A program made the position numbers and the translations under genes. The notes beneath the pieces are model-generated. The model saw nothing but the letters and a program-made list of their open reading frames with translations, had not been told where the DNA came from and did no database searches. This document shows, piece by piece, positions 45,099 through 52,350 of a DNA stretch of 64,000 nucleotides. The stretch covers positions 62,001-126,000 of the forward strand of contig JACJGO010000012.1 of the NCBI GenBank assembly GCA_014163555.1, given 5' to 3'. The DNA comes from Flavisolibacter longurius (GTDB lineage Bacteria > Bacteroidota > Bacteroidia > Chitinophagales > Chitinophagaceae). Positions within the stretch are counted from its first letter, which is position 1; the number at the start of each line of letters is the position of its first letter.

Positions 45099-45169
45099 TA
45101 TTGGCTAGTACTGCCCATTATTGCGAATTACTCCTTTTAACGAACCTGCTTACACGTAAAGACAAGATT

Positions 45170-46114
45170 ATGCAATCCTCTCAAAAAGGCAAGCCTTGCC
45201 GGCTGCTCCTGGCGATAGCCATGCTTTTATCAATCGCTTCCCGTGCACAAACGGACCTTGATGCCATCATGATGAACAAAGGCCAGTTTTGCAACGGATT
45301 TCAGTATACTCATTCTTCCTGGGATCACTACTGGGAAGGCACACGTAAACGTACCAACGAAAACATCGGTACGATTACCACGCAGTCGGTGATGTATATG
45401 GCCAACTATGGAATCACCGACAAACTCAACCTGATGGCCGGGGCGCCCTACGTATGGACGAAGGCATCGGCCGGCACGCTTGCAGGCATGAAAGGCATCC
45501 AGGACCTGTCAGTGTTTTTGAAATGGATCCCGTTGCAGCAACGCATCGGCAAGGGCACTTTTACCGCCTTCGCCATTGGCGGTGTTTCGACTCCACTGGC
45601 CAATTACGTAATTGACCACTTGCCGCTTTCCCTTGGACTGGGTTCCACCAACCTGATAGGCCGGGCCATGGTGGATTACAATTACAACCGGTTTACCCTC
45701 ACCGGCTCGGCGGCTTATGTGAGAAGAAGCAACGTAAAACTTGACCGCACGTCGTACTACGATACGGAACTGCACCATACCAATGAGGTGCATATGCCCG
45801 ATGCCGCCAACTATCAGTTGCGGGCTGGCTATCGCGGAAAACAACTTATTGTGGAAGGCCTGCTCACGAACTGGACAACGTTGGGCGGATTTGATATTAC
45901 CCGGCAAAACATGCCCTTTCCCAGCAACCGTATGAATGCCACCTCGGCGGGTATTTATTTCAAGTATACAGTGCCTGCGCTTGGGAATAACCTGGACCTG
46001 TTGGGAAGCGCCACCACCACACTTAACGGCCGCAACATGGGCGACGCCACAGCCTACAGTGTAGGTGCTTTTTATGCTTTCTACTTCAACAAAAAATCCA
46101 CCACTAAAAAATAA
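45170..46114 (+). CDS. second outer-membrane beta-barrel of the haloperoxidase cluster
   Basis: A 314-residue exported protein starting at ATG 45170 (MQSSQKGKPCRLLLAIAMLLSIASRAQ is the signal); an earlier in-frame start (45071) would place ordinary residues before the signal and run through the hairpin. The mature part alternates hydrophobic and polar residues with aromatic girdles (VMYMANYGITDKLNLMAGAPYVW; FAIGGVSTPLANYVI). It keeps the same 'low-strand transporter' look as the barrel at 43913 but differs in length. Function unknown; it precedes haloperoxidase 3 by 5 bases, so the two are coupled. Confidence 0.65.
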   Translation: MQSSQKGKPCRLLLAIAMLLSIASRAQTDLDAIMMNKGQFCNGFQYTHSSWDHYWEGTRKRTNENIGTITTQSVMYMANYGITDKLNLMAGAPYVWTKASAGTLAGMKGIQDLSVFLKWIPLQQRIGKGTFTAFAIGGVSTPLANYVIDHLPLSLGLGSTNLIGRAMVDYNYNRFTLTGSAAYVRRSNVKLDRTSYYDTELHHTNEVHMPDAANYQLRAGYRGKQLIVEGLLTNWTTLGGFDITRQNMPFPSNRMNATSAGIYFKYTVPALGNNLDLLGSATTTLNGRNMGDATAYSVGAFYAFYFNKKSTTKK

Positions 46115-46119
46115 GCGCC

Positions 46120-47670
46120 ATGAAAAAGACTTTCCTTTTTTCAATTCTGGCACTCCTTCTTTCGGTTGTCATTACCTGGTCGTGCTCCAAATCATTCACC
46201 GAACGCACCGAAAATATTGCCCCGCTCAATCCGACCAATTTAGATCTTAATGCAGGCACCTGGAGCCCGATACTGCTTTCCGGTCCTACCGAATTTGCAG
46301 TGCCGGCGCCCATTGCCACCGGTACCCCTGAATACACCGCCCAGGTGGCTGAAATCAAAACCTGGCAAAGCGATTTAACAAGAGAAAAAAAAGACCTGGA
46401 GCGTTATTGGGCGGCCGGTGCTGTGTTGCGCTGGAACGAGATCCTGCGTGACCTGGTGGCCAAGCACAATCGTCCGCCCTACCAGAATCCAGATGGTACG
46501 TATCCTGCACCCAATGCAGCCAATCCGTTGGCTTATCCCACGTTTCCTTTTGCCAACCCGCCGTATGCGGCCAGGGCCTATGCTTACGTAGCAGCAGCGC
46601 AATATGATGCCCTGGTTTCTGCCTGGCATTACAAAAAGGCGTACAACCGTCCTGCCCCATATAAAGTGGACGCCAGCCTGAATGTACTGATCCCAAAGTC
46701 AGAGCTTCCTTCTTATCCTTCTGAAGATGCTGTGGTAATGGGTGCTGCGGTGGAATTGATGAAACTATTGTTCCCGGGTGACCAGGATTTTATCCAGCAA
46801 AAAGCGGAAGAGCACCGAAGAGCCAGGCTAATTGCCGGTGCCAACGTTCGCAGTGACCTGGAAGCCGGTGAAGCGCTGGGCAAAGCCGTTGCACAAAAAT
46901 TTGTTGCCAGGGCAAGGGGAGATAAGGCCGGAGCGGCCGGCGGCTCACTGGCCTTGTGGGGGCAAATGGAGGCCGATTGTATTGCGAAAGGAGAAACTCC
47001 CTGGTTGAGCCAGGAGACGCCCAAGCGGCCACCCATGCTGCCGGTGTTCGGCAAAGTAAAATCCTTGCTGCTCGATTCGCTGACCTGCGTGGCATTGCGT
47101 CCGCCGCCACCGCCGGCCACCAACAGCGACAAAATGAAAAAAGAGCTGGACGAAATTTACCAGATGTCGAAAAATCCAACACGGGAGCAAATCCGGATTG
47201 TTCAGTATTGGGCAGACGGCGTTGGCACCTACACCCCACCGGGGCATTGGGATGCCATTGCGGCTGAAGACTTCATTACAAAAAACTTCAGTGAAGTCCG
47301 GTGGGCCCGCAATATGGCGTTGCTGAACATTGCCATGATGGATGCTGCCATTGTTTGCTGGGACACAAAGTTTTATTACTACAATCCCCGGCCTTCGCAA
47401 TTAAACCCGGCTATCAAAACCACCACGGGTTTACCCAATTTTCCTTCCTATATCTCCGGCCATTCAACGTTCAGTGCGGCCGCAGCTACGGTTCTGGGTC
47501 ACCTGATCCCGGAAAAAAGGAGCCAGTATGAAGCGATGGCTTTGGAAGCTTCCATGTCACGCATGTATGGCGGCATTCATTACCGCAGCGATTGCGAAGT
47601 GGGGCTGGAGGTTGGGAAGAACATCGGCACACATGCTGTAGCCCGGGCAAAAACCGATGGAGCAGAATAA
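46120..47670 (+). CDS. two-domain PAP2/haloperoxidase-like lipoprotein 3 with degenerate first domain
   Basis: A 516-residue lipoprotein (ITWSC, Cys22) with two PAP2-like halves. The C-terminal half has the full site: Lys417 and Arg424 (WDTKFYYYNPRP), Ser-Gly-His 446-448 (SYISGHS), Arg481 and His487 (SRMYGGIHY). The N-terminal half copies the outline but is degenerate: PSYPSEDA (198-204) replaces PSGHS, and ARLIAGANVRSDLEAGEALG (235-254) parallels the final helix, without the histidine. The first domain has probably lost catalysis and kept a structural role. It is longer than its paralogues and closes the haloperoxidase/barrel cluster. Confidence 0.85.
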   Translation: MKKTFLFSILALLLSVVITWSCSKSFTERTENIAPLNPTNLDLNAGTWSPILLSGPTEFAVPAPIATGTPEYTAQVAEIKTWQSDLTREKKDLERYWAAGAVLRWNEILRDLVAKHNRPPYQNPDGTYPAPNAANPLAYPTFPFANPPYAARAYAYVAAAQYDALVSAWHYKKAYNRPAPYKVDASLNVLIPKSELPSYPSEDAVVMGAAVELMKLLFPGDQDFIQQKAEEHRRARLIAGANVRSDLEAGEALGKAVAQKFVARARGDKAGAAGGSLALWGQMEADCIAKGETPWLSQETPKRPPMLPVFGKVKSLLLDSLTCVALRPPPPPATNSDKMKKELDEIYQMSKNPTREQIRIVQYWADGVGTYTPPGHWDAIAAEDFITKNFSEVRWARNMALLNIAMMDAAIVCWDTKFYYYNPRPSQLNPAIKTTTGLPNFPSYISGHSTFSAAAATVLGHLIPEKRSQYEAMALEASMSRMYGGIHYRSDCEVGLEVGKNIGTHAVARAKTDGAE

Positions 47671-47719
47671 CAGCAGTGGCCACAAACAAGTACGATTTTC
47701 AAGTAGCATAAACAACAGG

Positions 47720-47748
47720 GCCCCGGTTTCGACCCGGGGCTTTCCTTT
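47720..47748 (+). terminator. intrinsic terminator after the haloperoxidase cluster
   Basis: Arms GCCCCGG (47720-47726) and CCGGGGC (47734-47740) enclose a 7-base loop and are followed by a T-rich run. Confidence 0.82.
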
Positions 47749-47799
47749 GTGCCTTTAGTGCAGCAGTTCTCCGTTTGATTTTGTATGCCATCAATGGAT

Positions 47800-47814
47800 G
47801 GTTTTAGTGCAAGA
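47800..47814. repeat. left copy of a 15-bp direct repeat flanking the trehalase gene
   Basis: GGTTTTAGTGCAAGA occurs here and at 49430-49444, across the trehalase stop codon. A partial copy (TTTAGTGCA) lies near 47755. Confidence 0.6.
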
Positions 47815-47871
47815 CGTTTGTTCCGGGTTTAACTTTAAGGAGAGGCATTTATCAAACATCAAATTGCTTGC

Positions 47872-49437
47872 ATGAAAAAGCCGCTGACGTTTATCGCTAT
47901 TCTTCTCTTTATTTCGGAAGGTTTTGCCCAGGTTACACCCACGCCAGACAGCCTGTGGGGAAAGCTTTTCAAGGATGTGCAGACCACCCGCGCCTTTGGC
48001 GACAACAAAACCTTTGTGGATATGGTCCCGCATCAGTCGCCGCAGGTGATCCTGCAGAAATATGCGGGCCTGCGAAAGCGGGATTCTGCTTCACTGCGGC
48101 AGTTTGTGCAGGCAAATTTCTACCTGCCGGCCAATCCCGAAACAAAGATTCAAAAAGGCATTTCGTTGCGGCAGCACCTGGCCAGCCTCTGGACTACACT
48201 GACAAGGCCCAAAGATTCGGTACGGCAAAACAGTTCGCTTTTACCATTACCGGGAGCCTACGTCGTTCCGGGTGGCCGTTTTCGTGAGATTTATTACTGG
48301 GACAGCTATTTTACCATGCAAGGACTTGCCGTCAGCAATCGCTTCGACCTGATAGAAGATATGCTGGAAAACTTTCAGCACCTGATCCAAACCTATGGGC
48401 ATATCCCCAACGGAAACCGCAACTATTATCTCAGCCGTTCGCAGCCGCCTTTTTTTGCCCTGATGGTTGAACTGCTGGCCACGAAACAGGGCGATACGGT
48501 GTACAAAAAATACCTGCCGGCCCTGGAAAAAGAATACGCTTTTTGGATGGAAGGCAGCGACACCCTGCAAGCAGGGCAGGCGCATCGCCGTGTGGTAAAG
48601 CTGGAAGACGGCACTGTGCTGAACCGTTATTTTGATGACCGCAATGCACCGCGGCAGGAATCGTATGCGGAAGACCTGCACACGGCAAAGCAGTATCGCA
48701 ACAAAGATTCGCTTGTTTACACCAATCTGCGGGCCGGAGCCGAAAGCGGCTGGGATTTCAGTAGCCGCTGGTTTGCCGATACCCTGCACCTGGCAACGAT
48801 TGAAACCACCAACATCATTCCTGTCGATTTGAATGCCCTTCTGTTTTCTTACGAAACAATCCTGAGTAAAGCCGCTGCCGCCGCGGGGCAAAATGAGAAA
48901 GCAGCATCATTTAAAGAAAAGGCAGAACGCCGGCAAAAAGCGGTTTTGCGGTATTGCTGGAATGCGGACTTGCAGTTTTTCTTCGACTATGATTTTAAGG
49001 AAAAGACAACGACCAACAAATGGTCTGCCGCCGGCGCCATGCCGCTGTTTACGGAACTGGCAACGCCGCACCATGCCATGTTTGTAGAGAAAACACTCCG
49101 CAACAAATTTTTAAAAGACGGTGGCATCGTTACAAGTTTGTACAAAACCGGCCAGCAATGGGATGCGCCCAACGGCTGGGCACCGCTGCAGTTTGTTGCA
49201 GTAAAAGGCCTGATGAATTATGGCTTTTACGAACTGCCCAAAACCATTGCCGAGCGGTGGATGGCTATCAACGAAAAAGTATTTACGGCAACCGGTAAGA
49301 TGATGGAAAAGTACAATGTCGAAAACACGTCGCTGATCAGCGGGGGCGGTGAGTATCCCACCCAGGACGGCTTTGGCTGGACCAATGGTGTGTACCTGAA
49401 GTTTTTCGAGATGTTTAAATCCACAACAGGGTTTTAG
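47872..49437 (+). CDS. treA: periplasmic trehalase, GH37
   Basis: A 521-residue enzyme with a signal peptide (residues 1-20, SEGFAQ). Both trehalase signatures are present: PGGRFREIYYWDSY (133-146) and QWDAPNGWAP. Catalytic candidates are Asp295 (ESGWDFSSRW) and Glu494 (GGGEYPTQDG), matching the acid/base pair of GH37. Trehalase splits trehalose into two glucose molecules with inversion. It is exported and monocistronic, with its own promoter region and a terminator upstream. The glucose formed outside could feed the GMC/gluconate system nearby. Two copies of a 15-bp repeat flank the gene. Confidence 0.95.
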   Translation: MKKPLTFIAILLFISEGFAQVTPTPDSLWGKLFKDVQTTRAFGDNKTFVDMVPHQSPQVILQKYAGLRKRDSASLRQFVQANFYLPANPETKIQKGISLRQHLASLWTTLTRPKDSVRQNSSLLPLPGAYVVPGGRFREIYYWDSYFTMQGLAVSNRFDLIEDMLENFQHLIQTYGHIPNGNRNYYLSRSQPPFFALMVELLATKQGDTVYKKYLPALEKEYAFWMEGSDTLQAGQAHRRVVKLEDGTVLNRYFDDRNAPRQESYAEDLHTAKQYRNKDSLVYTNLRAGAESGWDFSSRWFADTLHLATIETTNIIPVDLNALLFSYETILSKAAAAAGQNEKAASFKEKAERRQKAVLRYCWNADLQFFFDYDFKEKTTTNKWSAAGAMPLFTELATPHHAMFVEKTLRNKFLKDGGIVTSLYKTGQQWDAPNGWAPLQFVAVKGLMNYGFYELPKTIAERWMAINEKVFTATGKMMEKYNVENTSLISGGGEYPTQDGFGWTNGVYLKFFEMFKSTTGF

Positions 49438-49444
49438 TGCAAGA
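49430..49444. repeat. right copy of the 15-bp direct repeat flanking trehalase
   Basis: GGTTTTAGTGCAAGA, identical to the copy at 47800-47814 and overlapping the trehalase stop codon TAG. Confidence 0.6.
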
Positions 49445-49497
49445 GGATTTAAAGCAAAGATCAGTTTTGACTTGTTGTTTCGCTAAAAAAATCGTTT

Positions 49498-50397
49498 ATG
49501 GATTTTGGACATGTGCCTCTCCGTGAGTTGGATCAAATTGATTTTACACTGGCGGCAGAACCGCTGCTGAATGCTGATGTGCTTACCGGTAGGAGGGTGG
49601 CGGATCCAGGCGTTTATATTGGCTGTCCGCGCTGGGGTGTGAAAGAGTGGGTGGGCAAACTCTTCCCAAAGGGAACCAGGGACGCCAGCTTCCTGGAGGA
49701 ATATGTAAAGCAATTCAACTGCATTGAGCTGAATGCTACGTTTTACAATCTTTACAACGAGGCAGTAATCGAAAAATGGGCGCAAAAGGCCGGTGATCGG
49801 GAGTTTCTTTTTCTGCCAAAAATCTTTCAGGGCATTAGTCATGAAGGAACACTGCAGGATAAGATGGCGATGACGCATGCTTTTGAGAAATCAGTTACAG
49901 CGTTTGGCGAACACTTGGGACCAGCGTTTTTGCAATTGAGCGACCGCTTTTCTCCGGTACGCAAACAGGAACTGGCGACGTATGTAAAATCGTTTTCTTC
50001 CTCCCTGTCGCTTTTTGTGGAAGTGCGTCACCCTGATTGGTTTGCGAAAACAGAAATGGAATGGCTGGTGAAATTGCTTCGGGAAACGGGCAAAGGACTG
50101 ATTATTACTGACACGGCCGGGCGGCGGGATTGCTGTCACATGCACCTTGCACAGGCCAGCGTGATGGTGCGTTTTGTAGCCAACAATCTTCACCCTACCG
50201 ATTACCAGCGGCTGAATGACTGGGTCGACCGGATTACTCATTGGATCGAGATGGGTCTGCAACGGCTTTATTTTATCATTCACATGGACCAGGAAAAACA
50301 TTCTCCTGAACTGGCCGGTTACCTGGTGGACAAGCTGAATGAAGCTGGCGGCCTTACCATAAAGAAGCCGGTGCTTTTGCAGCAGGAACTTTTCTAA
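49498..50397 (+). CDS. DUF72 (YecE-like) protein
   Basis: A 299-residue cytoplasmic protein of the DUF72 family, a TIM-barrel-like fold of unknown function. The family start 'YIGCPRWGVKEWVGKLFPKG' is at ~40-59, followed by FNCIELNATFYNL, FLPKIFQGISHE and the LFVEVRHPDWF block. It carries a ~38-residue N-terminal extension before the usual first strand. A strong terminator lies just downstream. It is co-directional with trehalase but not tightly linked. Confidence 0.85.
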   Translation: MDFGHVPLRELDQIDFTLAAEPLLNADVLTGRRVADPGVYIGCPRWGVKEWVGKLFPKGTRDASFLEEYVKQFNCIELNATFYNLYNEAVIEKWAQKAGDREFLFLPKIFQGISHEGTLQDKMAMTHAFEKSVTAFGEHLGPAFLQLSDRFSPVRKQELATYVKSFSSSLSLFVEVRHPDWFAKTEMEWLVKLLRETGKGLIITDTAGRRDCCHMHLAQASVMVRFVANNLHPTDYQRLNDWVDRITHWIEMGLQRLYFIIHMDQEKHSPELAGYLVDKLNEAGGLTIKKPVLLQQELF

Positions 50398-50415
50398 TCA
50401 AAAAAAGTAATGATA

Positions 50416-50452
50416 AAAAAAGCTCCGGTTCTTCACCGGAGCTTTTTGTTTT
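50416..50452 (+). terminator. intrinsic terminator after the DUF72 gene
   Basis: Long arms ending in GCTCCGGT and ACCGGAGC (to 50442), extended by A and T runs on each side, around the loop TCTTC; a T tract follows. Confidence 0.9.
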
Positions 50453-50515
50453 CTATTTCTCTGCCTTGGTAGGATAATTGTATAACCAAGGATTGAAAGG
50501 CTTAAATCAGGACAG

Positions 50516-50740
50516 ATGAAAAAGATTCTATCGATCGTTCTGCTGGCAGGTTTTGTTGCCTGTAACAGCGACAGTACAACCACCGAAGAAGGAGCATCCA
50601 GCGCTCCTGTAACACCGGGTATCGACAATGTCAATGGCAATGTTCCAGACACTAGTGAAACCATTCGCCTGAACAGGCCGCTTCCAACGGATTCGGTAAC
50701 CGGCACTACGGATAGCACGGATACGTCTGGCCGCCGTTAA
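50516..50740 (+). CDS. small lipoprotein of unknown function
   Basis: A 74-residue product: a lipoprotein signal (GFVACN, Cys16) followed by a Ser/Thr- and Asp-rich tail (DSTTTEEGASSAPV ... PTDSVTGTTDSTDTSG). It looks like a flexible, possibly glycosylated surface tether. It ends convergently on the last gene of the 3-keto operon, sharing the 4-base TTAA, so both genes use the same palindrome for their stop codons. Confidence 0.7.
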   Translation: MKKILSIVLLAGFVACNSDSTTTEEGASSAPVTPGIDNVNGNVPDTSETIRLNRPLPTDSVTGTTDSTDTSGRR

Positions 50741-51615
50741 GCCAGCCGGAAGGCCTTCATGTAGTCGGCATTGGCCTTTACGGCAGCAAGCGGTGTGGTG
50801 CCCTCGTAGGCTTCCTGCTCTACCATAAAGTGCTTCACACCATTTTCAGCCCCTGTTTTCAGGATCTGCGGAAAATTAATGGAACCGGTGCCTAAAACCA
50901 CAGAAACGTTTTGGCTGGTTTCGCCAACACCTCGTTGCCGGTCTTTTACATGTACCAGGCGGAAGCGGTCTTTGTACTTTCGAAACCAGGCTTCGGGATC
51001 CTGCCCGGCGTTCACTACCCAATAAATATCCATTTCAAAATCCACCAGGTCTTTGTCGGTGGCCTGCATCATTACATCCTGCGGCAACTGTCCATCCATA
51101 GGCTTGAAACTGTAGTCGTGATTGTGGTAGGCAAAACGAAGCCCGTTTCTTTTACAAATCTCACCGAGTTGATTAAAGCGTTCTGCTGCCCGCTTGTAAT
51201 CGTCCAGCGATTTCTGCGCACCCAGGTAAGGCTCGATCAGGTAGCTAACACCAATGGCGGCCGCTTCGGCTGCTTTGCGTTCAAAATCCTGACGGGTGTT
51301 GCAATGGCTGGCAACAAACTTCATTCCCAGGCCATCTAAAAAGCTTTTAAACTCTGTATTGCTCATGCCCCAGAAAAGTCCCTTTGGGCCTTCATAACCT
51401 TCCAGTTCTTTGTAGCCGAAGGAGGCAATCTGCGTAAGTACACCTTTGGGGTCTTTGGGCAGATCATCGCGAAGCGTATAAAGCTGCAGGCCAAAATTAT
51501 TGTTGATGGTGGACTGCGCTTTACCCGTTGCGCTGCAGCCGGTAAGTGGTCCAAAGGCCAACCCGGCGCCTAAAGCGGCCGTAAACTTTAAAAAATCCCT
51601 GCGTTGATAATTCAT
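50737..51615 (-). CDS. Tat-exported TIM-barrel sugar isomerase/epimerase
   Basis: A 292-residue protein of the xylose-isomerase-like TIM-barrel (sugar phosphate isomerase/epimerase) superfamily. It carries a twin-arginine signal (QRRDFLKFTAALGAG) and a lipobox-like LTGC, so it acts outside the cytoplasm. Metal-binding residues of the fold are visible in FAYHNHDYSF (Asn-His-Asp), FEMDIYWV (Asp) and the final MVEQEAYEG (Glu). It is the last gene of the minus-strand operon and shares its TTAA stop with the convergent lipoprotein gene. In known pathways such enzymes isomerise or cleave 3-keto sugars; its exact substrate is unknown. Confidence 0.85.
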   Translation of the reverse strand: MNYQRRDFLKFTAALGAGLAFGPLTGCSATGKAQSTINNNFGLQLYTLRDDLPKDPKGVLTQIASFGYKELEGYEGPKGLFWGMSNTEFKSFLDGLGMKFVASHCNTRQDFERKAAEAAAIGVSYLIEPYLGAQKSLDDYKRAAERFNQLGEICKRNGLRFAYHNHDYSFKPMDGQLPQDVMMQATDKDLVDFEMDIYWVVNAGQDPEAWFRKYKDRFRLVHVKDRQRGVGETSQNVSVVLGTGSINFPQILKTGAENGVKHFMVEQEAYEGTTPLAAVKANADYMKAFRLA

Positions 51616-51632
51616 GTACGGGTTTGATGGAG

Positions 51633-52262
51633 TTAAACAATGACTTTATCACCTTTTTTGTACGGTACGCACCCTTCGTAGCGGCCTGGCACCGGCAGGT
51701 AACGAACGGCTTTTGTCATGCCTTGCTCCGAGGTAAAGAAGCCCAGCAGGGTAAGTTGCTTCATCATGGTGAAATAATGCGGCGCCATGTGCTGCTTCAC
51801 ATAATTCTTGTTGCCTTTGGCAACCTCGTCTTTTTCTTTTTTGTTTTCGGCGTTGTTGAATTCACCCACTTTTTTCTGGTATTCTTTGGCTTCCCGGTCG
51901 ATTTCCGTGAGCAATTCCGTACGCTGTTGCGGTGTGATGCTCATGAAATTCTTGCTGAACTTTTTATCGCTGGCATCGTTTAACTTATCCAGGCCTTCGC
52001 GGAAAGCTTTTTGATCGGCCTCCACATAACAGTCATTCACCATGACGGTCATAAATTGACCAACGTTGGCATCTTTTGCACCCGGCGTGCTGGTACGGGG
52101 CAGAATGGTTTCGCCAATTTCATTCAGGTAGGCGACATCTTCCGTCGTCCAGTCGGTGGTACTGCCGGTTTTGGTTTTACAACCGCTTAAAAAGGCATCG
52201 GCGCCAATAACAGCACCTCCCAAAAGAATGCTGATGTATTTAACGGCTTCTCTGCGTTCCAT
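51633..52262 (-). CDS. Tat-exported gluconate 2-dehydrogenase subunit 3 family protein 2
   Basis: A 209-residue paralogue of the protein at 8725. It has the twin-arginine start MERREAVKYI and a lipobox (LSGC), then LNEIGETILPRTSTPGAKDANVGQF, a Cys-Tyr pair (NDCYVEAD) and the C-terminal LPVPGRYEG block. It should partner the GMC dehydrogenase at 53988 by carrying it through the Tat pathway. Unlike operon 1, the two genes are not adjacent here: an oxidoreductase gene lies between them. A heptad word repeat follows upstream at 52269-52320. Confidence 0.86.
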   Translation of the reverse strand: MERREAVKYISILLGGAVIGADAFLSGCKTKTGSTTDWTTEDVAYLNEIGETILPRTSTPGAKDANVGQFMTVMVNDCYVEADQKAFREGLDKLNDASDKKFSKNFMSITPQQRTELLTEIDREAKEYQKKVGEFNNAENKKEKDEVAKGNKNYVKQHMAPHYFTMMKQLTLLGFFTSEQGMTKAVRYLPVPGRYEGCVPYKKGDKVIV

Positions 52263-52268
52263 ATAAAA

Positions 52269-52320
52269 GTTTGTAGTTTGAAGTTTGATGTTTGTGGTTG
52301 TTCAATGTTTGAAGTTGGTT
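52269..52320. repeat. period-7 GTTTGNN word tract
   Basis: Four consecutive heptads GTTTGTA, GTTTGAA, GTTTGAT, GTTTGTG (52269-52296) are followed after 10 bases by another GTTTGAA. It fills the spacer between the subunit-3 and oxidoreductase genes. Confidence 0.6.
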
Positions 52321-52350
52321 ACATAACCTGTACTTCCGTTTCACTATGCC

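Noticed and set aside
19812-47670. Calling the PAP2-type proteins firmly haloperoxidases
   Set aside because: The site residues are shared by vanadium haloperoxidases and acid phosphatases, so activity is left open.
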